Positions 21,366 through 33,300 of a DNA stretch of 64,000 nt are shown in pieces (within the stretch, counting starts at the first letter, position 1; each line of letters opens with the position of its first letter). This DNA comes from Pomphorhynchus laevis. Lineage: Eukaryota; Acanthocephala; Palaeacanthocephala; Echinorhynchida; Pomphorhynchidae. Both the position numbers and the translations under genes were made by a program. The notes beneath the pieces were generated by a model, which saw only the letters and a list, made by a program, of their open reading frames with translations, was not told where the DNA came from and searched no databases. The DNA is taken from contig WNNJ02002950.1 in NCBI GenBank assembly GCA_012934845.2, positions 1 through 64,000 on the forward strand, in the 5' to 3' direction.

Positions 21366-21644
21366 TTTCGTATCCTTTCTTCGTACTTGCTTCGCTTTCG
21401 TCATCTGCTTTCGCTTTCACCATCTATTAGCTAAGTGTTTAGTGTTCTTTAGTTTTAGATCTTACGCAATATAAGCAACGGTACAAGTACTGTACCCTTC
21501 GTTACACCGTGACAAATATTACTAGATGAAGATAGTGATCCACTTCATTGTAATAAATTAATTTTTTCAGATAGTTAAGCTTATTATAATAATATTGTTT
21601 TATAATAATAAAACTGGGTTTGTTATAACTGGGTTTCAGGTTCA
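21366..21644. other. Unassigned spacer with chimeric open frame start
   Basis: The minus strand has an ATG at 21423 followed by about 20 Lys/Glu/Ser-rich codons that fuse in frame with LINE-A. The pattern 'E..TKKGYEN' could be a remnant of family D ('E..KK..YE.R'), since the tail of that element continues on the other side of the LINE-A fragment, but this is weak. The rest is AT-rich. Confidence 0.35.
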
Positions 21645-22835
21645 TACAGTATTCCTTGATTTTTCGAAAGCTTTTTATAGGGTACCACACGACGGTATAG
21701 TGTCTTTACTGTATCACTATGGACTTCATTCATATATTTGTGAGTGGGTCAGGGAATTTCTATCGAATAGGTCTTTCCGAGTTTGTGTGGGGTGTGTTCT
21801 TATTCGGGAAATATTAATTCTGGCGTACCGCAGGGATCCGTCCTTGGCCCACTGCTCTTTATAATCTTCATTAATGATCTGCTACTCCGCTTATCATGCT
21901 CTCATCTAGCGTTTGCAGACGATCTAAAGATTTGATCGATCATTAGAAGTCCTGCTGATCGAGTATCGTTACAAAATGATCTAAACTCCCTGATCAAGTG
22001 GTGCGATTCTACCGGACTACGGTTGAATGTTGATAAATGTGTCCTCATGCAACTAGGTCTCCCTATTGAAACTCTTAGGTACTAAATTGGATATATTTTC
22101 TTAAAGGAAGTGTCTCATCATAAGGATTTAGGGATTATTGTCCATAGATCCTTGAAAACAAAGTTGAACACCGACTTCTTTCTAGGTAAAGCTACTAGGG
22201 CGTTATATTGTATTAAAAATGCATTCCTCAGGTTAAGCTGTCACATGTTTAAGAGGTTATTCATCTCCATCGTCAGGTCACACTTGGAGTACTGCATTCA
22301 GGCTTGTTTCCCTGTCACTAAGCAAGAACTATTAGACCTGGAGTCTATTCTTAGGCGCGGATCGAGGCTCTGTATTGGCTTAAGTGGTATTGACTATTAT
22401 GTACGTCTAAGTCGTATTGGGATGTTGTCGGTGGGTGAGAGGTTCATATCCTTGGAAATGCCATGTCTATGGCATATGTCGAATGATGTGGTAGGTTATC
22501 CCACTGATGTAATCACTAGGCGGGTAGATCAGTTGCGGGGACATAGCGGAGTCTTGTATAAATTTAGATTTGGCAGATTACCAAAAGTGTATAGACTTTC
22601 AAGGAGAGGAATTAACACGTGGAATTCGTTGCCTGAGGAAGTCGTTGCAGCCCCCAGTTTGAGAACGTTTAAATCACGATGCTACAAATGGATACATGAA
22701 CAATGCCGCCATTCAACACTACCACTGGAATACCCTAATTAGCTACGTTGACTGACCATTTGCTTTTGTTTTATTTTTTTTGGACTCTGCCTGAATAGCC
22801 TTTTGGCTTTGGTATGTATTGGAATAATAATAATA
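21645..22835 (+). mobile_element. LINE-C (CR1-like), 5'-truncated copy
   Basis: The RT starts in motif A (VFLDFSKAFYRVPHDGI), passes a shifted segment with the GVPQGSVLGPLLF-type motif B and LAFADDLKI (motif C), then an open frame 22110-22742 with HHKDLGIIVHRSLKTKLNT, RPHLEYCIQACFPVTKQ-like text and a C terminus 'RRGINTWNSLPEEVVAAPSL...FKSRCYKWI'. The 3' UTR carries a small hairpin ('gcctgaatagccttttggctttggtatg') and ends in GGAATAATAATAAT, the short tandem tail typical of CR1-like elements. It has at least three breaks in the RT. Confidence 0.9.
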
Positions 22836-23459
22836 TTTTTTTATAAAGTTGTCATTTACAAATTGCAGGTTCTCGCAAATGGGCCTATAAATTATAATAC
22901 CAAAACATGGTATACCTATTTATTGTTTATTTTTCTTGGTTTGCTCTAAATGAGTCCGTGGCAGTATGCCCGGAACGCCACAGCAGCTTGCTACACCATG
23001 CAAAAAGACAGTTGTTACAGTATCCCCCTAATGACTTTGTGGTACTGTATCCTTTTATCTGATGATATCTTCTTTGATACCGATTTCATTAACAAATAAA
23101 AGATGTTCAAGACACATCCACTAGTCGAAACTATTAAAAGAAGAAAAGTGCTGTTTTCAATTTCTTCTACTCGTTCGCGATACTTTGCTGATTTGCGCTC
23201 GTCGTGATATGCGAATGCAGAAGCATGGCCGAATAAATAAGAGGGATCAAAAATGGTATATACATACGTTTATATAGGATCGCTCCATTATTCCATCATG
23301 CATGGCTACACACTTTATGTATATGCGAGCTTGACGGTCTCATGTCGTTTTTATAGTTATTGAAGATATACAATTCCCGCACCGGTTAGAGTACATTTCC
23401 TACCGTACATTTTGGTATGCATCTGATAAGAAACGAGTAAAGATTTAATTCAATTATAA
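22836..23459. other. Unassigned AT-rich DNA
   Basis: I see no coding region, repeat or RNA structure that I can support. It separates the tails of two oppositely oriented LINEs. Confidence 0.4.
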
Positions 23460-23940
23460 TATTCCAATTGTGACACCACCTTGAAAATCTTTGACGTAGG
23501 GACATCGGCAATTTTCTCACGTAAAGCGTTCCAAAGATTTAAAGCCCTATGCGTTAATCGATATTTTGCATGCAAATCACCAAAAGGAAGTTAACATAGT
23601 GCCCTGCGGTGTCTTGATGCCCAAATGTGTGATTCTGTATAGTATCCGATCGGTAACCATCAGAACCATACACAATTTCTCTCATTGTTGGCAAATCTAA
23701 TAAGATAAGTCTATCTTTGATCGTGCATAATTTTAGGATTTCCAACCTTATAGGATATAAACTGCCCGACCTACACAGTATCGTAACCCGCCTCGGGACT
23801 GCTTCATAATCACGGAGCTCGCTTTTTGTTATTGATAACTCGCTTGAATACAATCTTATAATATTACATATGGTTATTGGTAGCCAACATGCTAGATAAT
23901 TTGAAATTATACAATTGTGACAGATTATCAATTGTGACAG
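23460..23940 (-). mobile_element. CR1-like LINE tail (C-terminal RT end)
   Basis: The minus strand reads SYLACWLPITICN, YEAVPRRVTILC, IRLEILKLCTIKDRLILLDL and, in another frame, ALNLWNALREKIADVPTSKIF. This is the 'LEY...E.VQRRA...RL..L.L..L..RR...D' thumb and 'R..N.WN.LP...V.A.S...FK' ending of CR1-like LINEs. It is divergent from LINE-C and strongly decayed. Confidence 0.65.
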
Positions 23941-23946
23941 ATCATC

Positions 23947-24962
23947 TAAAAAAATATTCATTTTAACGTGGCAAAATGCGTGCCAGCACACCCTTACATG
24001 ACCACAACAAACAAAACTGTAAATCACGTGTCAAGAAAGTGTGAACGGAGGGGTGTTTGAATGTGATAAAGGAGGAAGCGAGGCGGACGTCGGGAGGGAG
24101 TTGATTCCAGACGAGTGGGGCGGCGACTCCTCGGGATCGGATACCATAGTTGGTGGAGTAATTGGGAACGTGGAGTAAGAGGGTATGACAGGAACGCAGT
24201 GATAGAAAGGTGGGGCGAGTGTCGTCTAAGAAAAGAAGGTTGATGAACGACGGAGAGCCGACAGCGATGAGACGAAAGGTTACGATAAGAGGAAGGAGAT
24301 TGATGCGGATGTGGATAGTTGGCCAGGAGAGTTGGACAATATATGTGGATATGTGGTCAAAGCGACGAAGACGAAAGAGCACTCGAACGGCGGTGCTGAT
24401 TATTCGTTGTAGGGGTAGGATGATAGATTTTGGAGAATTGGCGAAAATGCTAAGTCAGTAATCAATTTTAGGAAAAAGAAACGTTGAAAGAAGAGACATA
24501 CAAGAACGAAAGTCGATACAGGGCGCGGATACGGCGGATGTCACGGAGAATTAAACTAGAAGAGCGGACTTTGCTGCAGACGAAGGGTTTAAGGGAAATG
24601 TGATCATCGAAATGGAAGCCTAATAGTAAGATTGTGTACTATAGGGATGATCGATGAGGCAAAATATACAGTGGGATGATATACGTTTGGTTTACGGGTG
24701 AGGACCTACATCATTTTGGACTTGTCGAGGTTTAGAACGAGATGGGGATTGAAGAGACGTTTGTAGATAGAAGAAAGACAGTTGGAGGCAGAAATGCCGA
24801 TATTGTGTATGCGATGTGCTGGTGTATGAGCATAGATGAAGATGTCATCGCCGTATTTCATGACGTTAAAGGAGTATGGCTTGATAAACGGAGATAGATC
24901 GCCAAGTAGAGGTTAGAAAAGCATGGGTCCTAGGACAGAATCTTGCGGGGCGCCGAAGAGAC
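23947..24962 (-). mobile_element. LINE-A, older 5'-truncated copy
   Basis: The LINE-A 3' terminus lies at 23947 and the copy runs through the thumb to the palm, ending near 24962 next to the GVPQGS/FGAPQDS region. The open stretch 24382-23963 holds the C terminus (LPFLDDTRP replaced by LLFLDDTRP; LVWNQLPPDVRLASSF). It carries more substitutions than the neighbouring copy at 25113-29185, so it is older. Confidence 0.9.
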
Positions 24963-25187
24963 TTTTTATCAACAGGATCTTCCATTTCTAGAAGGAGGAT
25001 GACGCTTTACGGATCCGATCGTTTAATGTTTACTTTAAAAAATGTCCTAAAAAACTTATCTACGTTACTGCATAAATAACTCTCATTTTTCGGCAAAATA
25101 TTAAAAAAAAACAAAAAGGATTTATTTTAACGTGGCAAATGCGTGCCAGCGCACGCTTACATGACCACAACAAAACAAAACTGTGAA

Positions 25188-28118
25188 TCAGGTGTCGAGA
25201 AGGTGTGAACGGAGGAGGTGTTTGAATGTGATAAAAGAGGGAGCGCGGCGGACGTCGAGAGGGAGTTGATTCCAGGCGAGTGAGGCGGCGACGAGGAAGG
25301 ATCGGAGACCGTAGTTGTTGGAGTAATTAGGAACGTGGAGTAAGAGGGTATGACAGGAACGAAGCGATAGCGAGGTGGGGCGAGTATCGTCTAAGAAAGG
25401 AAGGTTGATGAACGATGGGGAAGCCGACAGCGATGAGACGAAAAGTAACGAGAAGAAGGCGGAGTTTGATGCGGATGTGGATGGTGGGCCAGGAAAGTTG
25501 GGCAAAAATGTGGATGTGTGGTCGAAGCGACGGAGACGAAAGAGCACTCGAACGGCGGAGTTGGTTATTTGTTGTAGTGGTAGGATGATGGATTTCGGAG
25601 AATTGGCGAAAAGGCTAAAGCAGTAATCGATTTTAGGGAAATGAAGCGATGAAAGAAGAGACGTACGAGAACGGAAGTTGATAAGGGAGCGGATACGGCG
25701 GATGTCACGGAGAATTAAGTTAGACGAGCGAACCTTGTCACGGACGAAGGGTTTACGGGAAAGGTGATCATCGAAATGGAAGCCTAAGAAAGTGAGATTG
25801 TGGACTATGGGGATGATCGATGAGGCAAAATATACAGTTCAAGGAGATATGTGTGGTTTACTGGGGAGGATCCACATTATTTTAGACTTGTCGGGGTTTA
25901 GAACGAGATGGAGATTGGAGAGACGTTTGTAGATAGAAGAAAGACAGTTGGAGGCAGAAATGCCGATATCGTGTATGCGATGTGCAGGTGCATGAGCATA
26001 GATTAGAATGTCATCGGCGTATTGCATGACGTTAAAGGAGTAAGGTTTGATAAACGGAGAGAGATCGCCAAGCAGAAGAGAGAAAAGCAGGGGACCTAGG
26101 ACTGAACCTTGTGGGACCCCGCAAAAAATAGGGATGGGAGGGGAGGATGATGAATTAGAACAGACGCGAAAGGAACGGTCGGATAGATATGAGGCAAACC
26201 AAGCTACGGAGGAGGAAGAAAAGCCGTAATCATAACGAAGGCGAGAAAGGAGGACGGAGTGGTCGACAATGTCGAATGCGGAGGAGAGGTCGAGGGAGAT
26301 GAGAACACTATATAGAGCCTTGTCTCGAGAAATGAGTAAGTCGTTGTACACTTTTATGCATGCGATTTCTGTGGAGTGATTAGAGCGGAAAGCGGATTGG
26401 AAATGAGGGTACAGATTTGATGAGGAGAGATAAGCGTTGATCTGTATTAAGATGAGGCGTTCTAAGAGCTTTGAAAGAGTAGGGAGTAGTGAAATGGGGC
26501 GATAGCTAGAAGGAAGGGAGGGGTCGAGCGATTGTTTCTTAAGGAGGGGACGAACGATTGCGGATTTCCAGTGTGAAGGGAAGATACGACTGCGGATGGA
26601 CGAGTTAAACAAGGTTGTGAGAAATGGGGATATCGATGAGCATATAGATTTTAATATGTGAGTAGGCAGGAGATCGGCAGGTGAGGTTTTGTTGGGCAAG
26701 GACATGAGGACAGATGATACTTCTGTAGGTTAGACAGGGAGAATATGAAAGAGTTCCGGTAGGATGAGGCCAGACTGGGCAGAGTGGGATAGGATGGAGA
26801 CCGGGTTGTGAGAGAGCAACGTGGATACTTTAGTCTGGAGAAATGACGAATAATCATTGGCATTGATGTTGCACGGCGAAGAGGAGCGAGCAAGGATTGA
26901 GTTAAAAGTATGCCAGAGAATCTTAGAGTTGAATGAAGTGATGATTTTATGCTGCCAGAAGGAGTTGCATTTGGTACGTAGTAGGTTAAGATGAGACCGG
27001 CGAAGAGCAAGATAGGAATCACGGAAAGACGGAGTGATCGAGCGGAAATCACGTCTGAGAGAGCGGTGATAGACTCGAAAAGCATGGCGGAGTCGACGCT
27101 TTGAGAGTAGGTATTGGATGTCAAACCATGGGGCACGGTGCAAGCGACGGTGTGGGTGAGACTTGAAGGGCAAGAGAATATCGAGAGTGGATGTGAGTTC
27201 AGATTCGAAAAGAAAGGCGTGATCGTGAGGAGATGAATATGTTATTGTGGGTAATGATAGAGATGATTTGAGTAAGGCATAGCGAAGAAGAGAGAGGTCA
27301 AGATTTCTCCAAGCGTGACTTAGGATTGTAGGTGTGTGAGGAGGGGTGTGGTGGCGAATGAGATCAAGGGTGATAAGAAAGTGATCGGATAGAACAGGAT
27401 CAGTGATGTACAGTGAGGTCTAGGCAGCAAAATGATCGGGGACAGCGATGATGTCGAGTGCCCAACTAAGTATATGTGTGGCGGCAGTGGAGATTAGTTT
27501 GTAATTGTAGTTGGATAGAATGTTGATGAACCGGATGGAATCCATGGAAGAGGGGCGGTCTAGGCGGATATTGAAGTCGCCTAGAACGAGTGAAGGGATT
27601 GAGGACAAAGAACAATGAGAAAGGAGGTCAGCGAGTTCGGTAAAAAATAAGGCTGTAGGAGCTGATGAATCAGGACGGTATACAATGGCGATATCTAGAG
27701 TGATCGGGTTAGAATAACGACAAGTGAGCAATTCAAAAGAGCAAGGACTGAAAGGGGGATTAATTTTGCGAAGAGACGCGGGGTGACGCGCGAATGCGAC
27801 GATGCCGCCATGATTAGAGAATTTAGAAGGGCATGAGCTGAGGGGGCGGGCGGATTCGACTAGGGAGCAACCGGCAGAGAGCAGACGGCGAATGGAAAGG
27901 TCGTCGGAATCTGAGTGCCAGGATTCGGTGAGGCAGAAGAGATCGATGGATTGCTTGGTGAATAGGTTGAGGATAAGATCGGATTTATTGAGAATAGATC
28001 TAGTGTTGAGGAGACCGAAGCGGAAACCGTGTGTTATGGCGAAAGAGTCTAGTGGAGAAGACACATAGGAGAGATGGAGCGCCATCGAATTTTTGGACGG
28101 GTGTGGACAACATGACAA
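25188..28118 (-). pseudogene. LINE-A ORF2: APE endonuclease and RT
   Basis: The APE part (28118-27420) includes FGLLNTRSILNKSDLI, LFCLTESWHSDSDDL (catalytic Glu), HGGIVAFARH, IAIVYRPDSSAPTALF and SLVLGDFNIRLDRPSS. The linker and fingers follow at 27173-26651. The RT palm (26705-25839) has YRPISLLPTLSKLLERLI, ISLDLSSAFDIVDHS, GVPQGSVLGPLLFSLLLGDL and MQYADDILIYAH, all intact. The C terminus (25547-25188) ends LAWNQLPLDVRRAPSF...LRSHLLDT. 'NTRSI.NKSD...TE+W' is the CR1/L2 signature for APE. Three or four frame changes separate these blocks. Confidence 0.9.
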
Positions 28119-28125
28119 TTTTCGT

Positions 28126-29171
28126 CTATGTTTCGGATGGAGAGTGATGTTTAGGAGTTTTCCTCGCGACGGCTTTTTTCGAAGCGGGCTGAAGAGATTT
28201 GAGCGATTTCAGAAGTGGCGCGATCGGGGAAAATTCGAGTGGTTGAAGATGATATGAATTTAAATCGTTGCGAGAGGATAGAAGACGCGTGAGAGCATTG
28301 CTTGAAAACAATTTTTAGGAGAGGGGGCTGGGAAGGATTAGATTGAGAAGATTTGTTTAGACGGTTGAATGCGACATGAGAAATGTCCCTTGAAAAAGGA
28401 TGGTTTATCCGCAGGAACAATAGACGAGAGGATGGATCTGAAGGCGGAAACATCGTGGTCCAGACGTGCTTGTGGAGATAAGGAGTTGGAAGGCGTGATA
28501 TTAGTGACAATGACGCAACGATCGCGAGAAGGAAAGCGCTTTTGTACAGGAGGACGACTTACGTGAGTAGGTGAGATCACGATAGAAGATCTGGCAGTTG
28601 ATGATTTGGAGGGATTTGGTTTGACGACGGGAGACATAGAGGATAATGATAATAAAGAGGGTGGCAAGCGATGTGAGGAAAGGTTATGAGTGGAAGGATA
28701 GTGGAGGTTGGTGGAGGTGATTTTGATTGATGGATGCAAGTTATTGAGAAACGAGACGGGAAGGACGGGACGTGGGGTGTCAGGGAGTGAAGATGACATG
28801 GAATGGGAAGTGTATATGGTGGCAAGGTCGGTGGGTGGAGAAAGGACATTAGAAACGACGGGGGTAGTTTGAGTTGACGTGTAGGATGTTTATATGTGCT
28901 TATTGGAAAGGTTGCATATTAGTTTGTTGGCACAAAAACCACATACGAAGTCTTCTTTGGCCTTATTCTTGTCGCAGGTGATTGTTGTCCAGACGCTGCA
29001 GTCGTGTATCGAGCACTGTACTTGCAGTTGTCCATAGTTGGTGTCGGTCTTAGTTGTTTTCTTACGTCCTCCCATAAACTTGTAAGAATGCATTTCAATC
29101 AATTTTTTAACCAATGGTTTTCGTCGATGGTTGTCGTCGATGGTAAATTTATTGTGTTTATTAGCTTGCAT
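28126..29171 (-). pseudogene. LINE-A ORF1: zinc-finger-like start and Ser/Pro-rich body
   Basis: The first block (29171-28890, from an ATG) is basic and then reads QVQCSIHDCSVWTTITC, then DFVCGFCANKLIC. The Cys-x4-Cys, W, Cys...Cys-x2-Cys order looks like part of a PHD-type finger, and PHD domains are known in ORF1 of some CR1-like LINEs. The second block (28849-28338 and on to 28126) is rich in Ser, Pro, Leu and Thr with no recognised fold. The whole would be the RNA-binding ORF1 protein. Frame changes are present. The zinc-finger subtype is a guess. Confidence 0.6.
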
Positions 29172-29219
29172 TTATAATAGATTGTATTTACTATAGATTG
29201 TAAGTAGATAATAGTGAAA

Positions 29220-29278
29220 ACAAGATAGTATAAACTATCTTGTTGTATAAACTTCATATAGGATAAACTATATGAAGT
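29220..29278. repeat. Two adjacent perfect hairpins at a LINE-A 5' end
   Basis: Hairpin 1 has arms 29220-29228 (acaagatag) and 29235-29243 with loop tataaa. Hairpin 2 has arms 29251-29261 (acttcatatag) and 29268-29278 with loop gataaa. Both arms are exact. They begin 35 bp beyond the apparent 5' end of LINE-A. Confidence 0.9.
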
Positions 29279-29285
29279 CAGGGAT

Positions 29286-30324
29286 GGTGAGCTGAAAGAA
29301 AACAGAAAACAAACACAGCCTAATGTTGTGCCGTTTCGTCATTGTTCAGACTCATCAGTACCGGATACCCTCACTGCTGGATGCAGAGATGATCGGTAGA
29401 CGCCTGCGTAAACTAACAATGAATCATCAGTGTGATACGAATATCACCCTGAAAGTATACACTGCTTGGGTCTGTAAACTACATGGAATTTCCACCCGTG
29501 TGCGTAACAAAGTACGACTAAAAATTTAATAAAGGTGCACTTAGTGTCACAACATCACTTATATGATATCAGTTCCGGAGGTATCCGACACTGATGAGTG
29601 TCCTAAGGCTTAAGGTATATACTTTTCACCTGCGTTATTTCTGATTCGTAATATCCAATGTCATTTATTCAACGTTATACTTCTGATGCTAAGAGATTGA
29701 CAAAAATATCCATATTGTCTTCGGCACTGAAATTATTGACAATAATCGATTACGTGGTCCTTTCGAATGCACTCAGCCAATCTACGATCCTTGTCTATTT
29801 GGAATGATGGTGCATATCTCTGGCTTAGTATTTCATTCATCCGGAAGTGATTTATCAAAAGATGAATAAATTGCGCCGTATTAATTATAAAAATGTTTAA
29901 ATATGGCATTTATCTCTTTTAGTTTTTGCTTATTTTTAATTGTTGTTTTTTAAGGTATTTAAATAGTTACTGAAATATCAGTTTTTATTTGTGGGCATAG
30001 CGCTACACGGTATGCGCTTAGCTATGCTTCCTTGAATTATATAGTATTTGCCAATTTGTCCCAATTTAGCATTTTGCTTAACATGTGAATTTGGTTTTAT
30101 CCGGTTTTTTTTCTTTTATTGTCCATTTTTACTTGTGTTAGGCACAGCTGAATTGATCGCAGCAGGTGATCAATTATTTTGCTATTCTCGTTTGCAATTA
30201 TCTGCATTCAATTAATAAGTTAGTTGATTTTATTTGATCATATTTGCTATTTTATTTTAGTTGTTTTCCAGTCTCTTTAATGATAGCTTACTAGAAGGTC
30301 AATGAAAATCTTTATTTTAGATAA
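29286..30324. other. Intergenic region upstream of SARAF
   Basis: No gene can be supported. An open frame at 29323-29529 (+) has an ordinary residue mix but no domain that I recognise. The promoter and any 5' UTR of SARAF should lie here. A pyrimidine-rich 'tttattttag' just before the SARAF ATG could be a 5' UTR acceptor. Confidence 0.4.
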
Positions 30325-33300
30325 ATGTTCAGGACATTCAAATTATTACTGTTGCTTACAGGTACGTTAATAATATATTCTTATTAATTTTTATTTTTTA
30401 ATTATTAGTGATGTATTTGTTGCGTACAATTTTCGATTACTTGTAAAAGTCGATTATTCAGCTGATAATTAGTTCATTGTTTCTAACAATTTCAATACTT
30501 AATGTATTGTGTTGCTACAATACCATTATTTTCAAATTATAAGCTCGTATTTTATTTATACGAAGAACAAAATGGTTTCGTGAATTATACAGAAATCAAT
30601 TAATGATCAATCAATCATTTAAATTAATTTTAAAAAATAAAAAAAATTCTGTCTTAAGAGCTTTAATTAATGCAGTTGTTCAGATGTATAGCATTTCTAT
30701 AGCATTTTTATTAATTAGGAAATTAATTAAAATTCATCAATTTTAATTAATTTAATTAATCAAAGAAAAGAAGAATTTTTTTATTGATATTTCACAAACC
30801 TCTGTTAGGATCTTCAGAAAATTTCAAATAATTGTAATGAAGAAATCTATAAAAAGTTTCTCGCTTTTTCGTTCTATTAAATATTATAATATAAAATTTT
30901 AAAATTAAATTTATTAGTAATAAAATTTATTAGTTTAATAAAGGTAGAAGCAAGTTAACAGTACCTCATTCTAAAGATTTATTACTTTTATTTTAAGTAT
31001 TATGAATTTCATGATAATTCTTTTACTTTATAACTAAACAATTTCAGTTGACTCATTTGATAAATTTAGTATTCAAATTGGCCTATATTCGCTGTGGCCA
31101 ACCTAAGATACTAATACGAGATGTGCAGACATTAACCTTCCATAAAGGCGACAAAACAACTTTCAGACGAAGCTCTCCTATATCACAGGTAAATAAAAGG
31201 ATAATTACTTATCTTTTAACATATAACTTATAGCTAAAATGTGTAGGAGGATCTAACAAGTGCAGATATTTACCACACACCGTTCAATGCTACAATCGTG
31301 GATCTGACGGGAAAAGCATTCAAGTAAGATTTCCGTTTATTTAATTATAGCGCACTATAAAAATGCTGGTATAAAAATTCCCCATAAATTTATTTAAAAA
31401 TTATAAAAATAAGTAAAATTAACAGACATTATAGGAAACTAAAATTTTAGAAAATGTAAATAATTAAATATAAATTTATTTAATCAAATTTCAATTGATT
31501 AAATTTTAAATAAAATATTTTGAATCAAAAATTTTTAAAAGGGTCTCTCTTTGAAATAAGTAAAATTGTTGCACTATAACTAGTTAGTTACTTTGTGTTC
31601 CAAGTGTCTTATTGTTAATATGTTTAAATTATGATAATGATCATTGTATCTGTTTCTGCAGCAATTAACAAATTTTGTGATCATTTGACATCATTTTCCA
31701 TGGTAGACTTTGGGTAGACATCATTATAAAAAAAGTATATTTAAATAAAATTATTATTTAAAATATAATAATGTAATATATTATATGTAATAATATAATG
31801 TATTTAATAATATAAATAACTATATATTTGGGATATCAGATATTTTCTAAATATTTATATTTAAATCATATTAATATATAATATATTATTATCTTATATT
31901 ATGTATACTATTCCAAATATTCAATAAATGATTTGCTAAGATTTTTAATAAATGTATTTACCAAAATAATTTACCACGTTTAAAGTGTCGAATTATTTCA
32001 TATTATCGTTTAGTGGGAATGTCATAGTGACCTTCCTTCCAAACTTTATTTTGGAAAGCTAACTGTCAATTGTGAGGGCTACGATTATCCGGAAGATCCC
32101 TACGTTTTGGTCGGATCTTGTGGGGTTTGTAATGTTGTTTTAAAATTTTGTAATTTTTATCTGTTTTGTTAAGGCCAAATGTTATTATTTTAAAAATATT
32201 ATCATGTTTTTATATGATTTCATATTTTCATATTTATATATTCATATCGTTAATATATTAGTGTATCTGTATTTTTAAAATCTGACTCGATTGTTTGGTT
32301 GATCTTATTGTTAAGTTGATCACTCCAATTGTTGGGTTGATCACTCCAATTGTTTGGTTGATCGATTGTTCGCGTTTTTTACGTTAGCTCAACAGAGATT
32401 ATGTTCTTTGCTCAAATATAATTTACCCTAGCCCTTCTCAAATTTTGCTGTCAAACTACCTGTTTGCTAAAGTATTGACTAATTTAAGGGAAATTTTATC
32501 TGATCCTAAGATTTATATATTTTAAATACAATCATTCAATCATTCCCAATTCACATTTAATTGTTTTAATTTTCCATCTTAAGATCCCGTCATTTTTTAA
32601 TTAATTTCGGTCACTTTTCAAATTTAATCGTGTTACTTTTGTATTCATATGTTCTTATGTATTCAAATGTATCCAATTTAATACTATTTTAATACAATGC
32701 AGTTGTACTGAAGAAATATTTTATAAAATATTTTAAAATTTTAATCAACTTTGTTATTTACAGAAATAAAGATGAATAAAAAGTGTATTTGACAACCGGA
32801 TTTCTACCATTAAAAGTTGGTAGAAGCTTGCTAGCTAAGATATCCTATAAGTACACCATTGAAAAAGCAACATTTTGTTTTTACTTTTTATCATTTTAAT
32901 GCTAGGCTTGTTTTTATCGACCCTTTCTTTATTTAACACATAGTATCCTATAACACAAGATATCTTATAACAAAAGACATATCCTATATCTAGTAACTTT
33001 GATAACATTACATATTTTATCTATTATATTATTCAACAATAATTAAATTATTTTAAATAGTCGATCCATTATTGATAAAGAATTAATGGAGCTGGATCAA
33101 AAAAGGAGAAAATTTTATTTGATATTTCGCTAACCTCTCTTAGCATCTTCAGAAATCACCTGTTTTTTCTGAAGATGCTAAGAAAGGTTAGCGAAATAAA
33201 TAAAATTTTCCTCCTTTCTTTGATCCAGATCCAATAATTCTTTAATAAAAATTGAATTGATTTTCATTATTTCGACAGAACAAATGTCATCATCAGGAAT

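Larger units (their letters stand above)
25113..29185 (-). mobile_element. LINE-A, nearly full-length copy
   Basis: This 4.07-kb element is the reference copy for the family here. From the 5' end (about 29185) it has a zinc-finger-like ORF1 start, a Ser/Pro-rich ORF1 body, an APE endonuclease, a CR1/L2-like RT and the standard 3' UTR with GC-rich hairpin and AATAAATCC(T)n at 25113. Two perfect hairpins lie just outside its 5' end. Frame changes occur near 28850, 28320, 27420-27173 and 25840-25547, so it is not autonomous, but most domains are clean. Confidence 0.9.

Noticed and set aside
29323-29529. 68-codon open frame upstream of SARAF
   Set aside because: No recognisable motif and no splice signals consistent with the SARAF exons.
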